From: Candidatus Aenigmatarchaeota archaeon
GTDB lineage: Archaea > EX4484-52
NCBI GenBank assembly: GCA_023137195.1
Contig: JAGLPV010000001.1
Coordinates: 1 to 42,241 of the forward strand
Length of the DNA stretch: 42,241 nucleotides
Direction of reading: 5' to 3'
This document shows, one piece after another, positions 7,505-16,709 of the stretch. Under the pieces are notes generated by a model, which saw only the letters and a list, made by a program, of their open reading frames with translations, was not told the DNA's origin and did not search any database. Both the position numbers and the translations under genes were made by a program. How positions within the stretch are numbered: the first letter of the stretch is position 1; every line of letters starts with the position of its first letter.

Positions 7505-9109
7505 ATGGTAATTTCAAAAGACATAATCAAACTCGTCAAAACATATAATAAAGCTAATCTCATAAACATATTGAACCATATACAGCAAAAAGAAGGTTTT
7601 TTATCTGAAAAGAATATTGAGTATATTTCCAAAGAACTATCCATGCCAATGGCTAGAATTTATGAAATGGCAAGTTTCTATTCTTTTTTCTCCTTTGAAA
7701 AAAAAGGAAAACATACAATCCGAATTTGCAACAGCCCTTCCTGCTACATGAACAATTCTGCCAATATATTAAAGGCAATAGAAAAGACAATAGGGCTAAA
7801 ATCAGGAGAGTATAATAACATATTTGATTTTGAAATTGCACAGTGCATTGGTTGCTGTGACGAATCACCCGCTATGCTTGTAGATGGTATCTCATACACA
7901 AAACTAACCAATGCAAAAGTCATAGAAATACTAAACAACATAAAATCAGGAAAAAAAACAAAGAGCATTAATTATACAGGAAAACCACCAGGAGAACACG
8001 CAATGAATATACTCCATAAAACAAACTTCATGTCATTGAAAAAAGCAAAATCAATGAGTCCTGAGAATATAATAAAAAAAGTAAAAAAGTCAGGGCTTAC
8101 AGGCAGGGGAGGGGCTGGTTTTTCTACTGGTCTGAAATGGGAATTTGTGAATAAGACAGGAAAAGAAGGCACATTAATATGCAATTTTGATGAAGGAGAA
8201 CCGGGAACATTCAAAGATAAATTTATTGTAATCAATAACACAGAAACATTAATAGAAGGAATTGCCATTGCTTCTTATGCATTGAAATGCAGGCATGCTT
8301 ATATTTATATGAGAGGAGAGTATGATTATCTCAAAGGCAAACTACAGGAGACAATAAACTCTTCAAAAAAAAATCTGGATGGTTTGGAGATAGAAATAAT
8401 CGAGGGAGCTGGTGCTTACATCTGCGGCGATGAGACAAGCATAATGAATTCTATTGAAGGCAAGGCAGGACACCCGAGACACAAGCCGCCATATCCTGCC
8501 CAGAGTGGATTATGGCAGACACCGACTGCAATAAACAATGTCGAAACACTAATCAACACAGCTCTTTTATTTTGTGAAGGATGGAACAATGATTCAAGAT
8601 TATTTTGCGTTTCAGGGGACGTTGAAGAGGGAGGAGTATTTGAAGAAAAGACAGGACTCTCATTTAAGGAACTTATTGGCAAGGCAAAGCCTAAGGAAAA
8701 AGTAAAAGCACTTTTCCTTGGGGCATCAGGTGGATGCATTCCATACGATGCAAATTCCTGTTTTGATTACGATAAAATAAAGCAAAAAGGAGCATCTCTT
8801 GGCTCGTGTACAATAATTGTTGTGGATAAGAATACAGGCATTGTAGAGTTATGCAAAAATATAACGGCTTTTTTTGTCCATGAAAGTTGTGGAAAATGTA
8901 CTCCATGTAGGGAAGGAAATTATCGGATACTGGAGTTGCTTGAAAAGATTACATCCGGCGAGGGAACAAAACAGGACTTGCTGTTGATTGAGGAATTGTG
9001 CGATTTTATTAAGACAACTTCTTTTTGTCCTTTGGGTCAGTCTTCATGTAATAACCTATCAGGGGCATTAAAATATTTTAGGAGAGAATTTGAGAGATTA
9101 TGCAAATAA
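7505..9109 (+). CDS. NADH-dehydrogenase-like subunit of [FeFe]-hydrogenase, NuoE-NuoF (HydC-HydB) fusion
   Basis: A 534-residue fusion. Residues 1-145 form a NuoE/HydC-type thioredoxin-like domain with four candidate [2Fe-2S] ligands (C75, C80, C114, C118). Residues about 165-534 are NuoF/HydB-like: FMN site GRGGAGF (200-206), NAD(H) site GAGAYICGDETS (301-312) and [4Fe-4S] ligands C462, C465, C468 and C508. The N-terminal thioredoxin-like and C-terminal ferredoxin extensions often found on bacterial HydB are absent. It should pass electrons between NAD(H) and the hydrogenase subunit in the cytoplasm; related multisubunit enzymes bifurcate electrons between NADH and ferredoxin, but that cannot be claimed here. 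It overlaps the next gene by ten bases, so coupled translation of a tight complex is likely. Confidence 0.88.
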   Translation: MVISKDIIKLVKTYNKANLINILNHIQQKEGFLSEKNIEYISKELSMPMARIYEMASFYSFFSFEKKGKHTIRICNSPSCYMNNSANILKAIEKTIGLKSGEYNNIFDFEIAQCIGCCDESPAMLVDGISYTKLTNAKVIEILNNIKSGKKTKSINYTGKPPGEHAMNILHKTNFMSLKKAKSMSPENIIKKVKKSGLTGRGGAGFSTGLKWEFVNKTGKEGTLICNFDEGEPGTFKDKFIVINNTETLIEGIAIASYALKCRHAYIYMRGEYDYLKGKLQETINSSKKNLDGLEIEIIEGAGAYICGDETSIMNSIEGKAGHPRHKPPYPAQSGLWQTPTAINNVETLINTALLFCEGWNNDSRLFCVSGDVEEGGVFEEKTGLSFKELIGKAKPKEKVKALFLGASGGCIPYDANSCFDYDKIKQKGASLGSCTIIVVDKNTGIVELCKNITAFFVHESCGKCTPCREGNYRILELLEKITSGEGTKQDLLLIEELCDFIKTTSFCPLGQSSCNNLSGALKYFRREFERLCK

Positions 9110-10788
9110 TAATTGATGGAAGGGAACTTAGGGCAAAGTTGGGAGAGACTATATTGGAAGTAGCCTTAAAGAATGGAATCAATATCCCTCATCTTTGTTA
9201 TGATCCTGACCTGCCGCCGGAGGGAAATTGTAGGATGTGCATCTGTGAAGTTAATGGTAATGTAATGACGACATGCAATACTGTAGTTGAGAACAACATG
9301 ATTGTCGAGACAGAGACAAAGAGGATTAACGAATTAAGGAAAATAAATATCGAGCTTCTTTTGTCTAAGCACAAGGCAGAAGAATCTTCTCATCCCAATC
9401 AATTACTGGATTTGAAAAAAAAACACAGGATTGAAAACAATGGTCGGTTTGAAAAAAAACACAAAAACAAAAAAGATAAATCCTCTTATTCTATAGTTCG
9501 GGATGATTCCAAGTGTATATTATGTGGGAGATGCATAAATAAATGCAGTCAAACACAGGCAGTCAATGCAATTTGTTTTGTAGGTAGGGGAAAAGATATA
9601 AAAGTAGGTACAGCATTTGAACATGCTCTGTCCGAGACAGCATGTGTCGATTGTGGACAATGTGTAATGACTTGTCCTTCAGGAGCGCTCAGGGAAGTGG
9701 ACGATATCGCAGGGGTTAAAGAAGCAATTGACAACAAGTCAAAATACGTTGTTGTGCAAACTGCGCCAGCCATAAGGGTCTCTATTGGAGAGGAGTTTGG
9801 TCTGCCGGTAGGGACAATTGTTACAAAAAAACTGGTTTCTGCTTTGAGAAAGACAGGTTTTGACAAGGTTTTTGATACAGATTTTGGAGCGGATTTGACT
9901 ATTGTTGAAGAGGCATCTGAGTTTATTGCGAGGGCAACAAGTGGCGGCGTTCTGCCCATGTTTACATCCTGCTGTCCTGCATGGGTCAAATATGTAGAGC
10001 ATTTTTATCCGGAGTTTATACCTAATCTTTCCTCGTGCAAATCTCCTCACCAGATGGTTGGGGCCGTAACAAAAACATATTATGCAAAAAAGCTAAAATT
10101 AAACCCAAAAGATATTGTAGTAGTAAGCATTATGCCATGCACTGCAAAGAAATTTGAATGCAAAAGACCGGAGATGAAATCAGATGGCTTTGTAGATGTT
10201 GATTTTGTATTAACTACAAGAGAAGCTGCGCGATTCATAAAACAAGAAGGCGTTGATTTAATCGGGGCGAATGAGGAAGAATACGACAATCCTTTAGGGG
10301 AATCCACTGGTGCCGGTGTTATTTTTGGTGCGACAGGAGGAGTGATGGAGGCAGCATTGAGGACAGCTTATGAATACGTCACAGGAAAAGGAGTGACTGA
10401 TCTTGAATTCAACCAGATAAGAGGTTTGCCGGGCATTAAAGAAGGTAGCATTACAATGAAGGGTACTGAGTATAATTTTGCTGTGGTGCACGGTCTTGCA
10501 AATGCAAAAGTGTTGATGGAAGAGATAAAGGCAGGAAAAAGCAAATATCATTTTATTGAAGTTATGGCATGTCCGGGGGGGTGTATTGGTGGTGGTGGTC
10601 AGCCCATTCCGACAAACGATCAGATAAGGAAGAAAAGGATAGAAGCACTGTATCGTGAAGACAGGAACCTGCCATTTAGAAAGTCACATGAGAATCCATC
10701 AATAAAGAAATTGTATGATGAATTTTTGAAAAAACCATTGGGGAAAAAATCCCACCAGTTATTGCATACAAAATATACCAAAAGATAA
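9100..10788 (+). CDS. hydA: [FeFe]-hydrogenase catalytic subunit (group A-like HydA)
   Basis: A 562-residue protein that makes or oxidises H2 at an H-cluster. All three signatures are present: TSCCPAW (289-295), MPCTAKKFE (346-353 area) and MACPGGCIGGGGQP (489-502). C292, C347, C491 and C495 are the expected cluster ligands and C291 the proton-relay cysteine. Upstream are a [2Fe-2S] domain (C33, C44, C47, C59) and two [4Fe-4S] motifs (C139/C142/C145/C149 and C182/C185/C188/C192). The NuoG-like region that normally binds a His-Cys3 [4Fe-4S] cluster keeps SSHPNQLLDL around H98 but has no cysteine, followed by a lysine-rich linker to about 128. It is the partner of the preceding NuoE-NuoF fusion. 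No HydE, HydF or HydG maturase gene is in the window. Confidence 0.93.
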   Translation: MQIIIDGRELRAKLGETILEVALKNGINIPHLCYDPDLPPEGNCRMCICEVNGNVMTTCNTVVENNMIVETETKRINELRKINIELLLSKHKAEESSHPNQLLDLKKKHRIENNGRFEKKHKNKKDKSSYSIVRDDSKCILCGRCINKCSQTQAVNAICFVGRGKDIKVGTAFEHALSETACVDCGQCVMTCPSGALREVDDIAGVKEAIDNKSKYVVVQTAPAIRVSIGEEFGLPVGTIVTKKLVSALRKTGFDKVFDTDFGADLTIVEEASEFIARATSGGVLPMFTSCCPAWVKYVEHFYPEFIPNLSSCKSPHQMVGAVTKTYYAKKLKLNPKDIVVVSIMPCTAKKFECKRPEMKSDGFVDVDFVLTTREAARFIKQEGVDLIGANEEEYDNPLGESTGAGVIFGATGGVMEAALRTAYEYVTGKGVTDLEFNQIRGLPGIKEGSITMKGTEYNFAVVHGLANAKVLMEEIKAGKSKYHFIEVMACPGGCIGGGGQPIPTNDQIRKKRIEALYREDRNLPFRKSHENPSIKKLYDEFLKKPLGKKSHQLLHTKYTKR

Positions 10789-10791
10789 TTT

Positions 10792-12354
10792 TTACAATAG
10801 AGTAAAAAACAACAAGCAGAGCATCATAAAAATAACAGAAAATAAAAGCACTTCTCCAAACAAGCCGATTTTTATTGTATCTAATTTATCCGGAGCAAGC
10901 TCTTTGAGCAGTTTTGTAGCGGTTGTATGAGTTTTCCATGTAGAATATAGGATTGAGAGGGGAATTATATAGAGTGAGATAAAGAATAAGAATGCAATTG
11001 GATCATAAAATGGAGGAGCTCCTGCGCTTATTGTGAGAGAGAAAACAAAAAGCAAAAATGCCAACACTATGGCGCAAACAATGCAATTAGCAAAAAATAC
11101 ACTCTTGCTGAGTACTTTTATTTCTTTAGTGTCCTTATCATCTTTGCTGAATTTATTCAAAGCTACAAAATATCCTATTATGCTAAATACATTGAATAAT
11201 CCGGTTTTTAAGTATGTTTTCTTGTCTTTTTTAAATATAAGTGCAACCGCCAACGAGGAAATGCATGAAATCAGGAGGAATAGGATTATGCATGATAAAA
11301 AGAGGTGTTCATAGACAAAATTATAGCCTGTGATCGATAGGGGCGGAACTTTGCTTATGATTAAATCTTTCTGGAGGTATTTTGAAGGAGGATTCATTGT
11401 AATCAAAGTGTATTTTTCAAAAGAGGCACCTCTAAATAGATCATCTTCATCGCTTGTTATTGTTGGCTTTACTTTGCCGTCAACATAATAATTGACCTCT
11501 GTGTATTGCTTTATTTTTGAGTATATTTTTGGATTTACATATCCGTCAACATAAATTTTTGTCGGGATGCGGTGGCTTTCATAGACACTTGTCAGGACAA
11601 GAGGGTAGTAAAGAGCTTTGGAAGGGAAAGTAGTATATACTGCAGCAGAGCCGCTGAACTGCTTTTTGTCTGTAATTTCAGTTATTACGAAAGAAAAGTC
11701 GCCCCCTACATAGTAGTTTAGTATTTTTCTTGATGTGACAGGCATATCCAGTCCTTTTGAATCCAGAAAATTATAAAGAGAAGTGCCGTCTTCTGCGGTT
11801 ATCAACTGGCTTGTCAGCCCGTATTTTTCATGGGTTTCATGTATTGTGATTCCTTGTGGAGCATATCTTTCATTTGAAGAGCCCAGGCTATCCATCATAT
11901 GCGCTGATTTGACCATGCCTGTTGACATATATCCGCCTCCGGATAAAAAATAAAATGGAGCGGGCCATATCTGTGAATTGTAAAACCACCATCTCTTTTC
12001 TTTTAGATTATCCTTTGCCTTGTCAGATAGTTTTGTTCCTGTATTATATCTGTCTTTTAATTTTATCGACTCAATATGCCCGATTACAACATCTTCGGGC
12101 AGGGCAGGAACAGGCAAAATCCAGATAAGGTTTGTCAATTCTCCGATTTTTTCATCTGTTGCAACTCTTACAAGCAGGTTTTCATAATTATTTTCATGGG
12201 ATATAAATGCAAGTTGTTCTGTTTCTTTTGCAAGAGACGTGTATTGGGGCTGATGTGGTTGGTAATGCCACATCCCTCCGTCGCAAAAAACAACAGAGGA
12301 CAGCAGAGCTAAGAAAAATAAGAATATTATTGTAGTGTATGTTTTATTAAACAT
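10792..12354 (-). CDS. DUF2330-like surface protein with five C-terminal membrane helices
   Basis: About 520 residues from the ATG at 12354. An N-terminal signal peptide is followed by CDGGMWHYQ and a domain with NLIWILPVPALPEDV, which resembles the DUF2330 pattern of an extracellular domain beginning with a cysteine and containing a 'WVVPVP'-like strand. The C-terminal 190 residues contain about five hydrophobic segments. The extracellular domain presumably faces outward with the helices anchoring it. Function is not known. The ATG lies about 25 bases from a TATA-like element shared with the divergent pilin-like gene. An earlier in-frame start at 12438 is rejected because it would run through that promoter. 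The gene is convergent with the hydrogenase operon with only three bases between stops. Confidence 0.5.
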   Translation of the reverse strand: MFNKTYTTIIFLFFLALLSSVVFCDGGMWHYQPHQPQYTSLAKETEQLAFISHENNYENLLVRVATDEKIGELTNLIWILPVPALPEDVVIGHIESIKLKDRYNTGTKLSDKAKDNLKEKRWWFYNSQIWPAPFYFLSGGGYMSTGMVKSAHMMDSLGSSNERYAPQGITIHETHEKYGLTSQLITAEDGTSLYNFLDSKGLDMPVTSRKILNYYVGGDFSFVITEITDKKQFSGSAAVYTTFPSKALYYPLVLTSVYESHRIPTKIYVDGYVNPKIYSKIKQYTEVNYYVDGKVKPTITSDEDDLFRGASFEKYTLITMNPPSKYLQKDLIISKVPPLSITGYNFVYEHLFLSCIILFLLISCISSLAVALIFKKDKKTYLKTGLFNVFSIIGYFVALNKFSKDDKDTKEIKVLSKSVFFANCIVCAIVLAFLLFVFSLTISAGAPPFYDPIAFLFFISLYIIPLSILYSTWKTHTTATKLLKELAPDKLDTIKIGLFGEVLLFSVIFMMLCLLFFTLL

Positions 12355-12375
12355 ATAATATAATAGAAAGAAAGA

Positions 12376-12383
12376 ATTAAATA
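12376..12383. promoter_or_regulatory. Shared bidirectional TATA element
   Basis: ATTAAATA (TATTTAAT on the other strand) is centred at about 12379.5, 25 bases from each of the divergent start codons at 12354 (minus) and 12404 (plus). Both genes could be read as leaderless transcripts from one box. Confidence 0.5.
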
Positions 12384-12403
12384 CTTTGTGGAGTATTACG
12401 GAT

Positions 12404-12859
12404 ATGAGAGAGAATAGAAAAGGAGCGGTTGCCATCATAGAGCTTATGATAATATTTGCAATAGGTATCGTTTTATTGACTTCAATGACTTTTTCTTACA
12501 GGCAGATGTCAAACAACATCTGGGAAGATGCAAAGGACAGGCAATTTGAGGTAGTTGCAAATTATATAGATTCGTGTTTTTCTATCCTAACAGAACAGAA
12601 CAAGAATATGAATTATGCGCCGACTGTTCAAAAGATAGAACTTATGATGATTGATGTGCCGGAAACTTATTATTCTATTCGGGGAAGGGGAAACAACAAT
12701 GTTACTATAACAAACAAAGAAGGAGAGATAAAAATATTAGAATACCCTTCAAATAACAAGATAAGTGGTTTTGCGACCAGTCACAACAAGAATATAATAC
12801 TTACTGCATACACTAATGATACAAAATACAATATTGTTGAAATAAGAGGCAGGGACTAA
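12404..12859 (+). CDS. Type IV pilin-like protein
   Basis: A 151-residue protein starting MRENRKGAVAIIELMIIFAI. A short basic leader, a KGA site, a glutamate a few residues into the hydrophobic stretch and one N-terminal membrane helix match archaeal class III (prepilin) signal peptides processed by an EppA/PibD-like peptidase. The rest is a small extracytoplasmic domain without a recognised signature. It would be a minor pilin or pseudopilin of a surface filament; no secretion ATPase (PilB-like) or TadC-like gene is in the window. The ATG at 12404 fits the shared TATA element; an in-frame TTG at 12386 is unlikely. Its stop codon overlaps the stop of the convergent gene. Confidence 0.6.
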   Translation: MRENRKGAVAIIELMIIFAIGIVLLTSMTFSYRQMSNNIWEDAKDRQFEVVANYIDSCFSILTEQNKNMNYAPTVQKIELMMIDVPETYYSIRGRGNNNVTITNKEGEIKILEYPSNNKISGFATSHNKNIILTAYTNDTKYNIVEIRGRD

Positions 12860-14445
12860 TTTTTTTGTTTTTTTTCATTGAATATTTCTTTTGCAATTTT
12901 CATAGAGTCATTGAATTCAGAGGATATAATTTTGTGCTTTGCAAAAAGAGCCATGTCGATAGTTTCAAGGCATTTTTTCGTTTTTGTTTTGAGTTTTTTG
13001 TCTTTTATCGTTTTTAGTATATCTGTGGTTGTCATTTTTTTTAGTTCATCCAAACTGCCCGAATCTGTTTTGTGTTTAAACATAAGTTTTACTCCAAAAG
13101 AAAGTTCCTGGCATGCGCCTTTTTTCTTTTCTTCTTCAAATAGGGCCTGTGCATTAGCAAAATGTTTTTTGACATTTTTTTTCCAGTTGTATTTTATTTC
13201 TCCTCTTTTTCCCACAACAACAGGTATTGTTTTGTTCATTGTTTTTTTCCTGTAGTATAAATAAGATAAGGATGCAGCCAATAATAGTATTAATAACCAG
13301 AGTGTGTTTCGATTGCGTTTTTCTTCTATTTCTTCCTCTAAGTTTATGGAGGTGATATTTCCCTCTAAATCTGCATTTCCAATAATGCTTTTGGTCTGGT
13401 TCATTTGGTTGGTATAAGTGTAATTGAAATCCAGGTTTTTGCCGGCAAAGTCAGGAGAGAATTCTTTTTTTTGCATTTGGAAACCCTCTTTTTCCAGCTG
13501 GTTTTCCATGTTCCGGAATTTTTTGTTTTGCTCGATATTTTGCATTGCATTGTTCATTTCTTCTTTCCCGAATTTATTTGTCGAGACAGAGTTGTTTTTT
13601 ACATCACCATAAAGATGTTCGCTGTTGTTGTCTTTATCCTTGAATTCATAACTGAAATTGCCATTATTCTCGTCATTGGGCATAATATTTTCCTGTGTTT
13701 TTTCAAATCCTTTTTCCTTCATCTCTTCTGCCTGTTGTTTGAAGGAGTCGCTTTCTTCAATTTTTTTCTCTAATTCCTGTTTTTGTTTTTGGAGTTTTTC
13801 TGCCTGTTCCTGCATTTCTTTTTTCATTGAGTCGAGTGTCTGGGCGTTGTTTTGATTCATCTGGTTCATCTTCTCATTCTGCTTGTTTTTTTCTTCTTCG
13901 GTCTGCTGTTGGGGTTGTTGGTTCTGCTGGCTTTGTTGACTGGAGGATGAAGAGGAAAAAGAAGTGCTTTCTCTGGACGTTCCATTGCATTTATATATTT
14001 TTTTTAATTGATTTGGATTTCCTGCTACTTTTTCTCCATTGACGGAGAGTTCAACAATATTGGAGAAGACTTCATCTTCTTTTTTAGTTTCCGGGTTGGT
14101 GTAGGTTATTTTTGCTTTGTCAAGTTTATATTTTCCCGGTTCATAGAGGTCGAGGGGAGAATAGACGACATTTATCTTTGTTTTTTTCGGGATGGTGTAT
14201 TCTGCGCATTCGATGTGTATTCCATTGTCGGACAGGATGTTTTTGTCTTCCAGCTGGATTTTTACATCCTCATCAAATACATTGTCGATTTCTATAGTAA
14301 GATATATCTTTTGGTCTGTGCTGAATGTAGTCTGGTTTGTTTTTTTCTCAATGTTCATTTGCATGGCAAAGCAGGGCAGTGTGATGAATGAAGTGAAAAG
14401 ACAAAAGACAACAATAAACCAGCAAATGCGTGCGCTTTGTTTCAT
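12856..14445 (-). CDS. BatD-like membrane protein with Gln-rich coiled-coil linker
   Basis: A 529-residue protein. It has a signal peptide (residues 1-27), a beta-rich extracellular domain (about 30-150) in the style of BatD/oxygen-tolerance proteins, a Ser/Gln-rich linker (about 160-190), a charged coiled-coil region (about 190-350), one membrane helix (LWLLILLLAASLSYLYY, about 385-401) and a cytoplasmic helical domain ending in lysine-rich sequence. BatD-type proteins usually accompany MoxR ATPases and von Willebrand factor A proteins, none of which is in the window, so the likeness is architectural. A TTTAAATTTT element centred 25 bases before the ATG suggests leaderless expression. The function is unknown; a scaffold spanning the membrane is plausible. 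Confidence 0.4.
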   Translation of the reverse strand: MKQSARICWFIVVFCLFTSFITLPCFAMQMNIEKKTNQTTFSTDQKIYLTIEIDNVFDEDVKIQLEDKNILSDNGIHIECAEYTIPKKTKINVVYSPLDLYEPGKYKLDKAKITYTNPETKKEDEVFSNIVELSVNGEKVAGNPNQLKKIYKCNGTSRESTSFSSSSSSQQSQQNQQPQQQTEEEKNKQNEKMNQMNQNNAQTLDSMKKEMQEQAEKLQKQKQELEKKIEESDSFKQQAEEMKEKGFEKTQENIMPNDENNGNFSYEFKDKDNNSEHLYGDVKNNSVSTNKFGKEEMNNAMQNIEQNKKFRNMENQLEKEGFQMQKKEFSPDFAGKNLDFNYTYTNQMNQTKSIIGNADLEGNITSINLEEEIEEKRNRNTLWLLILLLAASLSYLYYRKKTMNKTIPVVVGKRGEIKYNWKKNVKKHFANAQALFEEEKKKGACQELSFGVKLMFKHKTDSGSLDELKKMTTTDILKTIKDKKLKTKTKKCLETIDMALFAKHKIISSEFNDSMKIAKEIFNEKKQKN

Positions 14446-14491
14446 AAAGAAAATAAGTAAAAAAGTTTAAATTTTAATCTTTTATTTCCTC

Positions 14492-15652
14492 TTATTTCAA
14501 AAAATCATTGATTTTTCCCAATGTTTTCTGGATTTGTCCTTTTGCATAAGGAGATTTGCTTTCACCTAAGGATTTTGATAGTTCTAAATCTTTTGTAATG
14601 CTCACAATCTTACTTTTTGATTCGTCGTTTAGTACACCCATTTCTTTTAATTCAGATACCCTGTTTATTAATTTTTTCATTGCATTGTTTAATTCTGTGG
14701 TTTGTATGTTATAAATTGTTTTTTTATTTTCTTGCGGTTCAATTTCTTCTTTTTGAGAATATTCCGGTTCGATGTTTTTTTCTTCGTCGAAATCTTCCGG
14801 TGCATCTTCAAACATATTTTTTGGTGGATTTTCGGCTGGTTCATAGGAGTTGGATTTATCCGGATATTCTTTTTCAGACGGAGGTTCTGGTTCAACAATG
14901 TCTTCTTTATCGAACTGTTCTTCCGGTACTATCTGGTTATTTTCTTCAATATCTTCGGCAGGTTCATATAAGTCTTCTTCTTTTTTGTCGGCGTTAATTT
15001 CTTCAGTCATGTCATCGTTGTATGGGGGGTTGGTTGGTTCTATATTTTCCTGTTCATCATCAATGTTTTCTGTGGGTTCTTTAGGTATTGTTTCCTCTTT
15101 GTCTTCAATAGGTTTCTTTCTTTCTGTTTCTTTTACAATATTATCAGAAAGACCAGAGACAGAGGGACTAAAATCGTCGTTGTTTAGGTTTTCTGCTTTA
15201 TTCAATAATGCATCAAGTTCTTTTGTTTCATGATGTTTGTTTGTTTTTTTATTTTTATACAAGAACAATCCTGCGGCACCACCAATAGTGGCGGTGACAA
15301 GAATAAGAACAACATAAAGTAGGAGGTTACTTTTTCCTTTTTCCTCATCATTGTCTTCTTCTGCATAGATATTATATGAATCAAGCAACACATTCTGTTG
15401 TATAGTCAATGGTTTTTTTTGTTCGGTGTGTTTTATTTGAGGCAATACATCATTTGGGCGGTCGGGATATTGCTGAACTTCCGTTCCAGTATTGTTTAGA
15501 TAGGATGGCGTTATTGTTGCAGGGCAATCGGTCGTTGATGCAAAAGAAAGCAAGCACAGGATAAATGTCATGGACAGGAACGCTGACAATAAAAATGCAT
15601 TTTTATGCACAGATATTGATTTCATTCTTCTTAAATATGTTTTTACATTCAT
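14492..15652 (-). CDS. Acidic two-helix membrane protein of unknown function
   Basis: I do not recognise this 386-residue protein. It has a basic N-terminus, a hydrophobic signal or anchor helix (about residues 19-40) and a short extracytoplasmic segment. A second membrane helix (LLLYVVLILVTATIGGAAG, about 104-122) follows, then a long cytoplasmic region very rich in Glu, Asp, Pro and Asn. The C-terminal 70 residues look like an ordered helical domain (ELNNAMKKLINRVSELKEMG onward). The low-complexity acidic spacer suggests a tether. It lies in the same direction as its BatD-like and SpoIIM-like neighbours. The start could also be the internal ATG at 15625, as no clear TATA box decides between them. 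Confidence 0.55.
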   Translation of the reverse strand: MNVKTYLRRMKSISVHKNAFLLSAFLSMTFILCLLSFASTTDCPATITPSYLNNTGTEVQQYPDRPNDVLPQIKHTEQKKPLTIQQNVLLDSYNIYAEEDNDEEKGKSNLLLYVVLILVTATIGGAAGLFLYKNKKTNKHHETKELDALLNKAENLNNDDFSPSVSGLSDNIVKETERKKPIEDKEETIPKEPTENIDDEQENIEPTNPPYNDDMTEEINADKKEEDLYEPAEDIEENNQIVPEEQFDKEDIVEPEPPSEKEYPDKSNSYEPAENPPKNMFEDAPEDFDEEKNIEPEYSQKEEIEPQENKKTIYNIQTTELNNAMKKLINRVSELKEMGVLNDESKSKIVSITKDLELSKSLGESKSPYAKGQIQKTLGKINDFLK

Positions 15653-15817
15653 AATACATTAAATTGTATTTGTTGTTGGTGTGCCGGGGAGGCAATCGCA
15701 TGGATTTTTATGAGATAGTAAGGATGTATATTTACTAACAGGATTTTTTATTATATATTATGTTTACTATTTAAAATCTTTTATAGTTTGGTAAATAATA
15801 CATATTCTCCTTAATTT

Positions 15818-16642
15818 TTATAATATTGGCGTAATCCATACTTCGATAAATCCAGATATGAATACGAGAAGAAGAGATGCGCAAAATAGCACAAAAGCGT
15901 CTTTCATTATGATTTTGTCATGTTTTCCTTTTATTATCCCGATGGACAATATTCCTCCTGCTATTCCTGCAACAAAATATGCCAATGCTTCAGGTACTCC
16001 GTGGAAACATATGGAGGTCAGTGCAAGAGTATGAGCCATTCCGGGGATTCCAAGGTGACCTATTTCGACAGCCATCTGGCTTACGAAGACGCCAATGACC
16101 GAGGCATTCCAGAATATTATGAAGAGTGCTCCTGACCCGAAAACAAAAGAGAAGATAAAGGCAATTGTCATGACCTTGAAATTGTTTTTTGTAATTAGAG
16201 TAAATGAATTGAATTGACCTGCTATGGCATTGCCCGTAGCTGATCCGGGACCATCTGATCGGATGAAGTCTATTGTTTCAATCTGGCGGGTAAACAGGAC
16301 AGATGTCTTGTCGGAGGGAAGCACACTATGCCAGAAAGAAACCGCCACAAGACAACCAAGGAATAGAAAAAAATATACTTTTATTACTCTTTCATTTCTT
16401 TTCATGAAACTCATATCAATATCCGGGTGTTTTTCGTCTTCTTCTTCGTCTTCTTTCAATTCATTATAGACCATCTGGGCTGAAGAAAGGGTAATCAAAA
16501 ACAAGAATATAACAGATGCGCTTTGAGGGAATATGAAATAAGCGACAAATAAAGAGACGCTCGAGAGAATAAGAGAATAGATGAAAACAAGAGTGGCTTT
16601 TTTTTCTGCGACCTTGTAATTAAGAATATTCTCGAATACCAT
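15818..16642 (-). CDS. SpoIIM/DUF95-family integral membrane protein
   Basis: A 274-residue protein with about six hydrophobic segments. The segment FGSGALFIIFWNASVIGVF, followed by HGVPEALAYFVAGIAGG, is the conserved core of the SpoIIM/DUF95 family found widely in archaea. In sporulating bacteria SpoIIM supports peptidoglycan remodelling; in archaea the role is unknown, although the family is thought to act at the membrane. A charged acidic loop (about residues 62-75) separates the first two helices from the rest. The start at 16642 is supported by a TTAAATATTT element centred about 28 bases upstream, facing away from the divergent helicase gene. Confidence 0.75.
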   Translation of the reverse strand: MVFENILNYKVAEKKATLVFIYSLILSSVSLFVAYFIFPQSASVIFLFLITLSSAQMVYNELKEDEEEDEKHPDIDMSFMKRNERVIKVYFFLFLGCLVAVSFWHSVLPSDKTSVLFTRQIETIDFIRSDGPGSATGNAIAGQFNSFTLITKNNFKVMTIAFIFSFVFGSGALFIIFWNASVIGVFVSQMAVEIGHLGIPGMAHTLALTSICFHGVPEALAYFVAGIAGGILSIGIIKGKHDKIIMKDAFVLFCASLLLVFISGFIEVWITPIL

Positions 16643-16709
16643 ATAATATTATGATAGATAACAGCTTAAATATTTATATGTTCTTAAATTTATTTAATTT
16701 ATTATTTTG

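Noticed and set aside
12860-14470. Several plus-strand frames of 60-130 codons
   Set aside because: They mirror the BatD-like gene on the minus strand, with Phe/Cys/Ser-rich translations and no start context.
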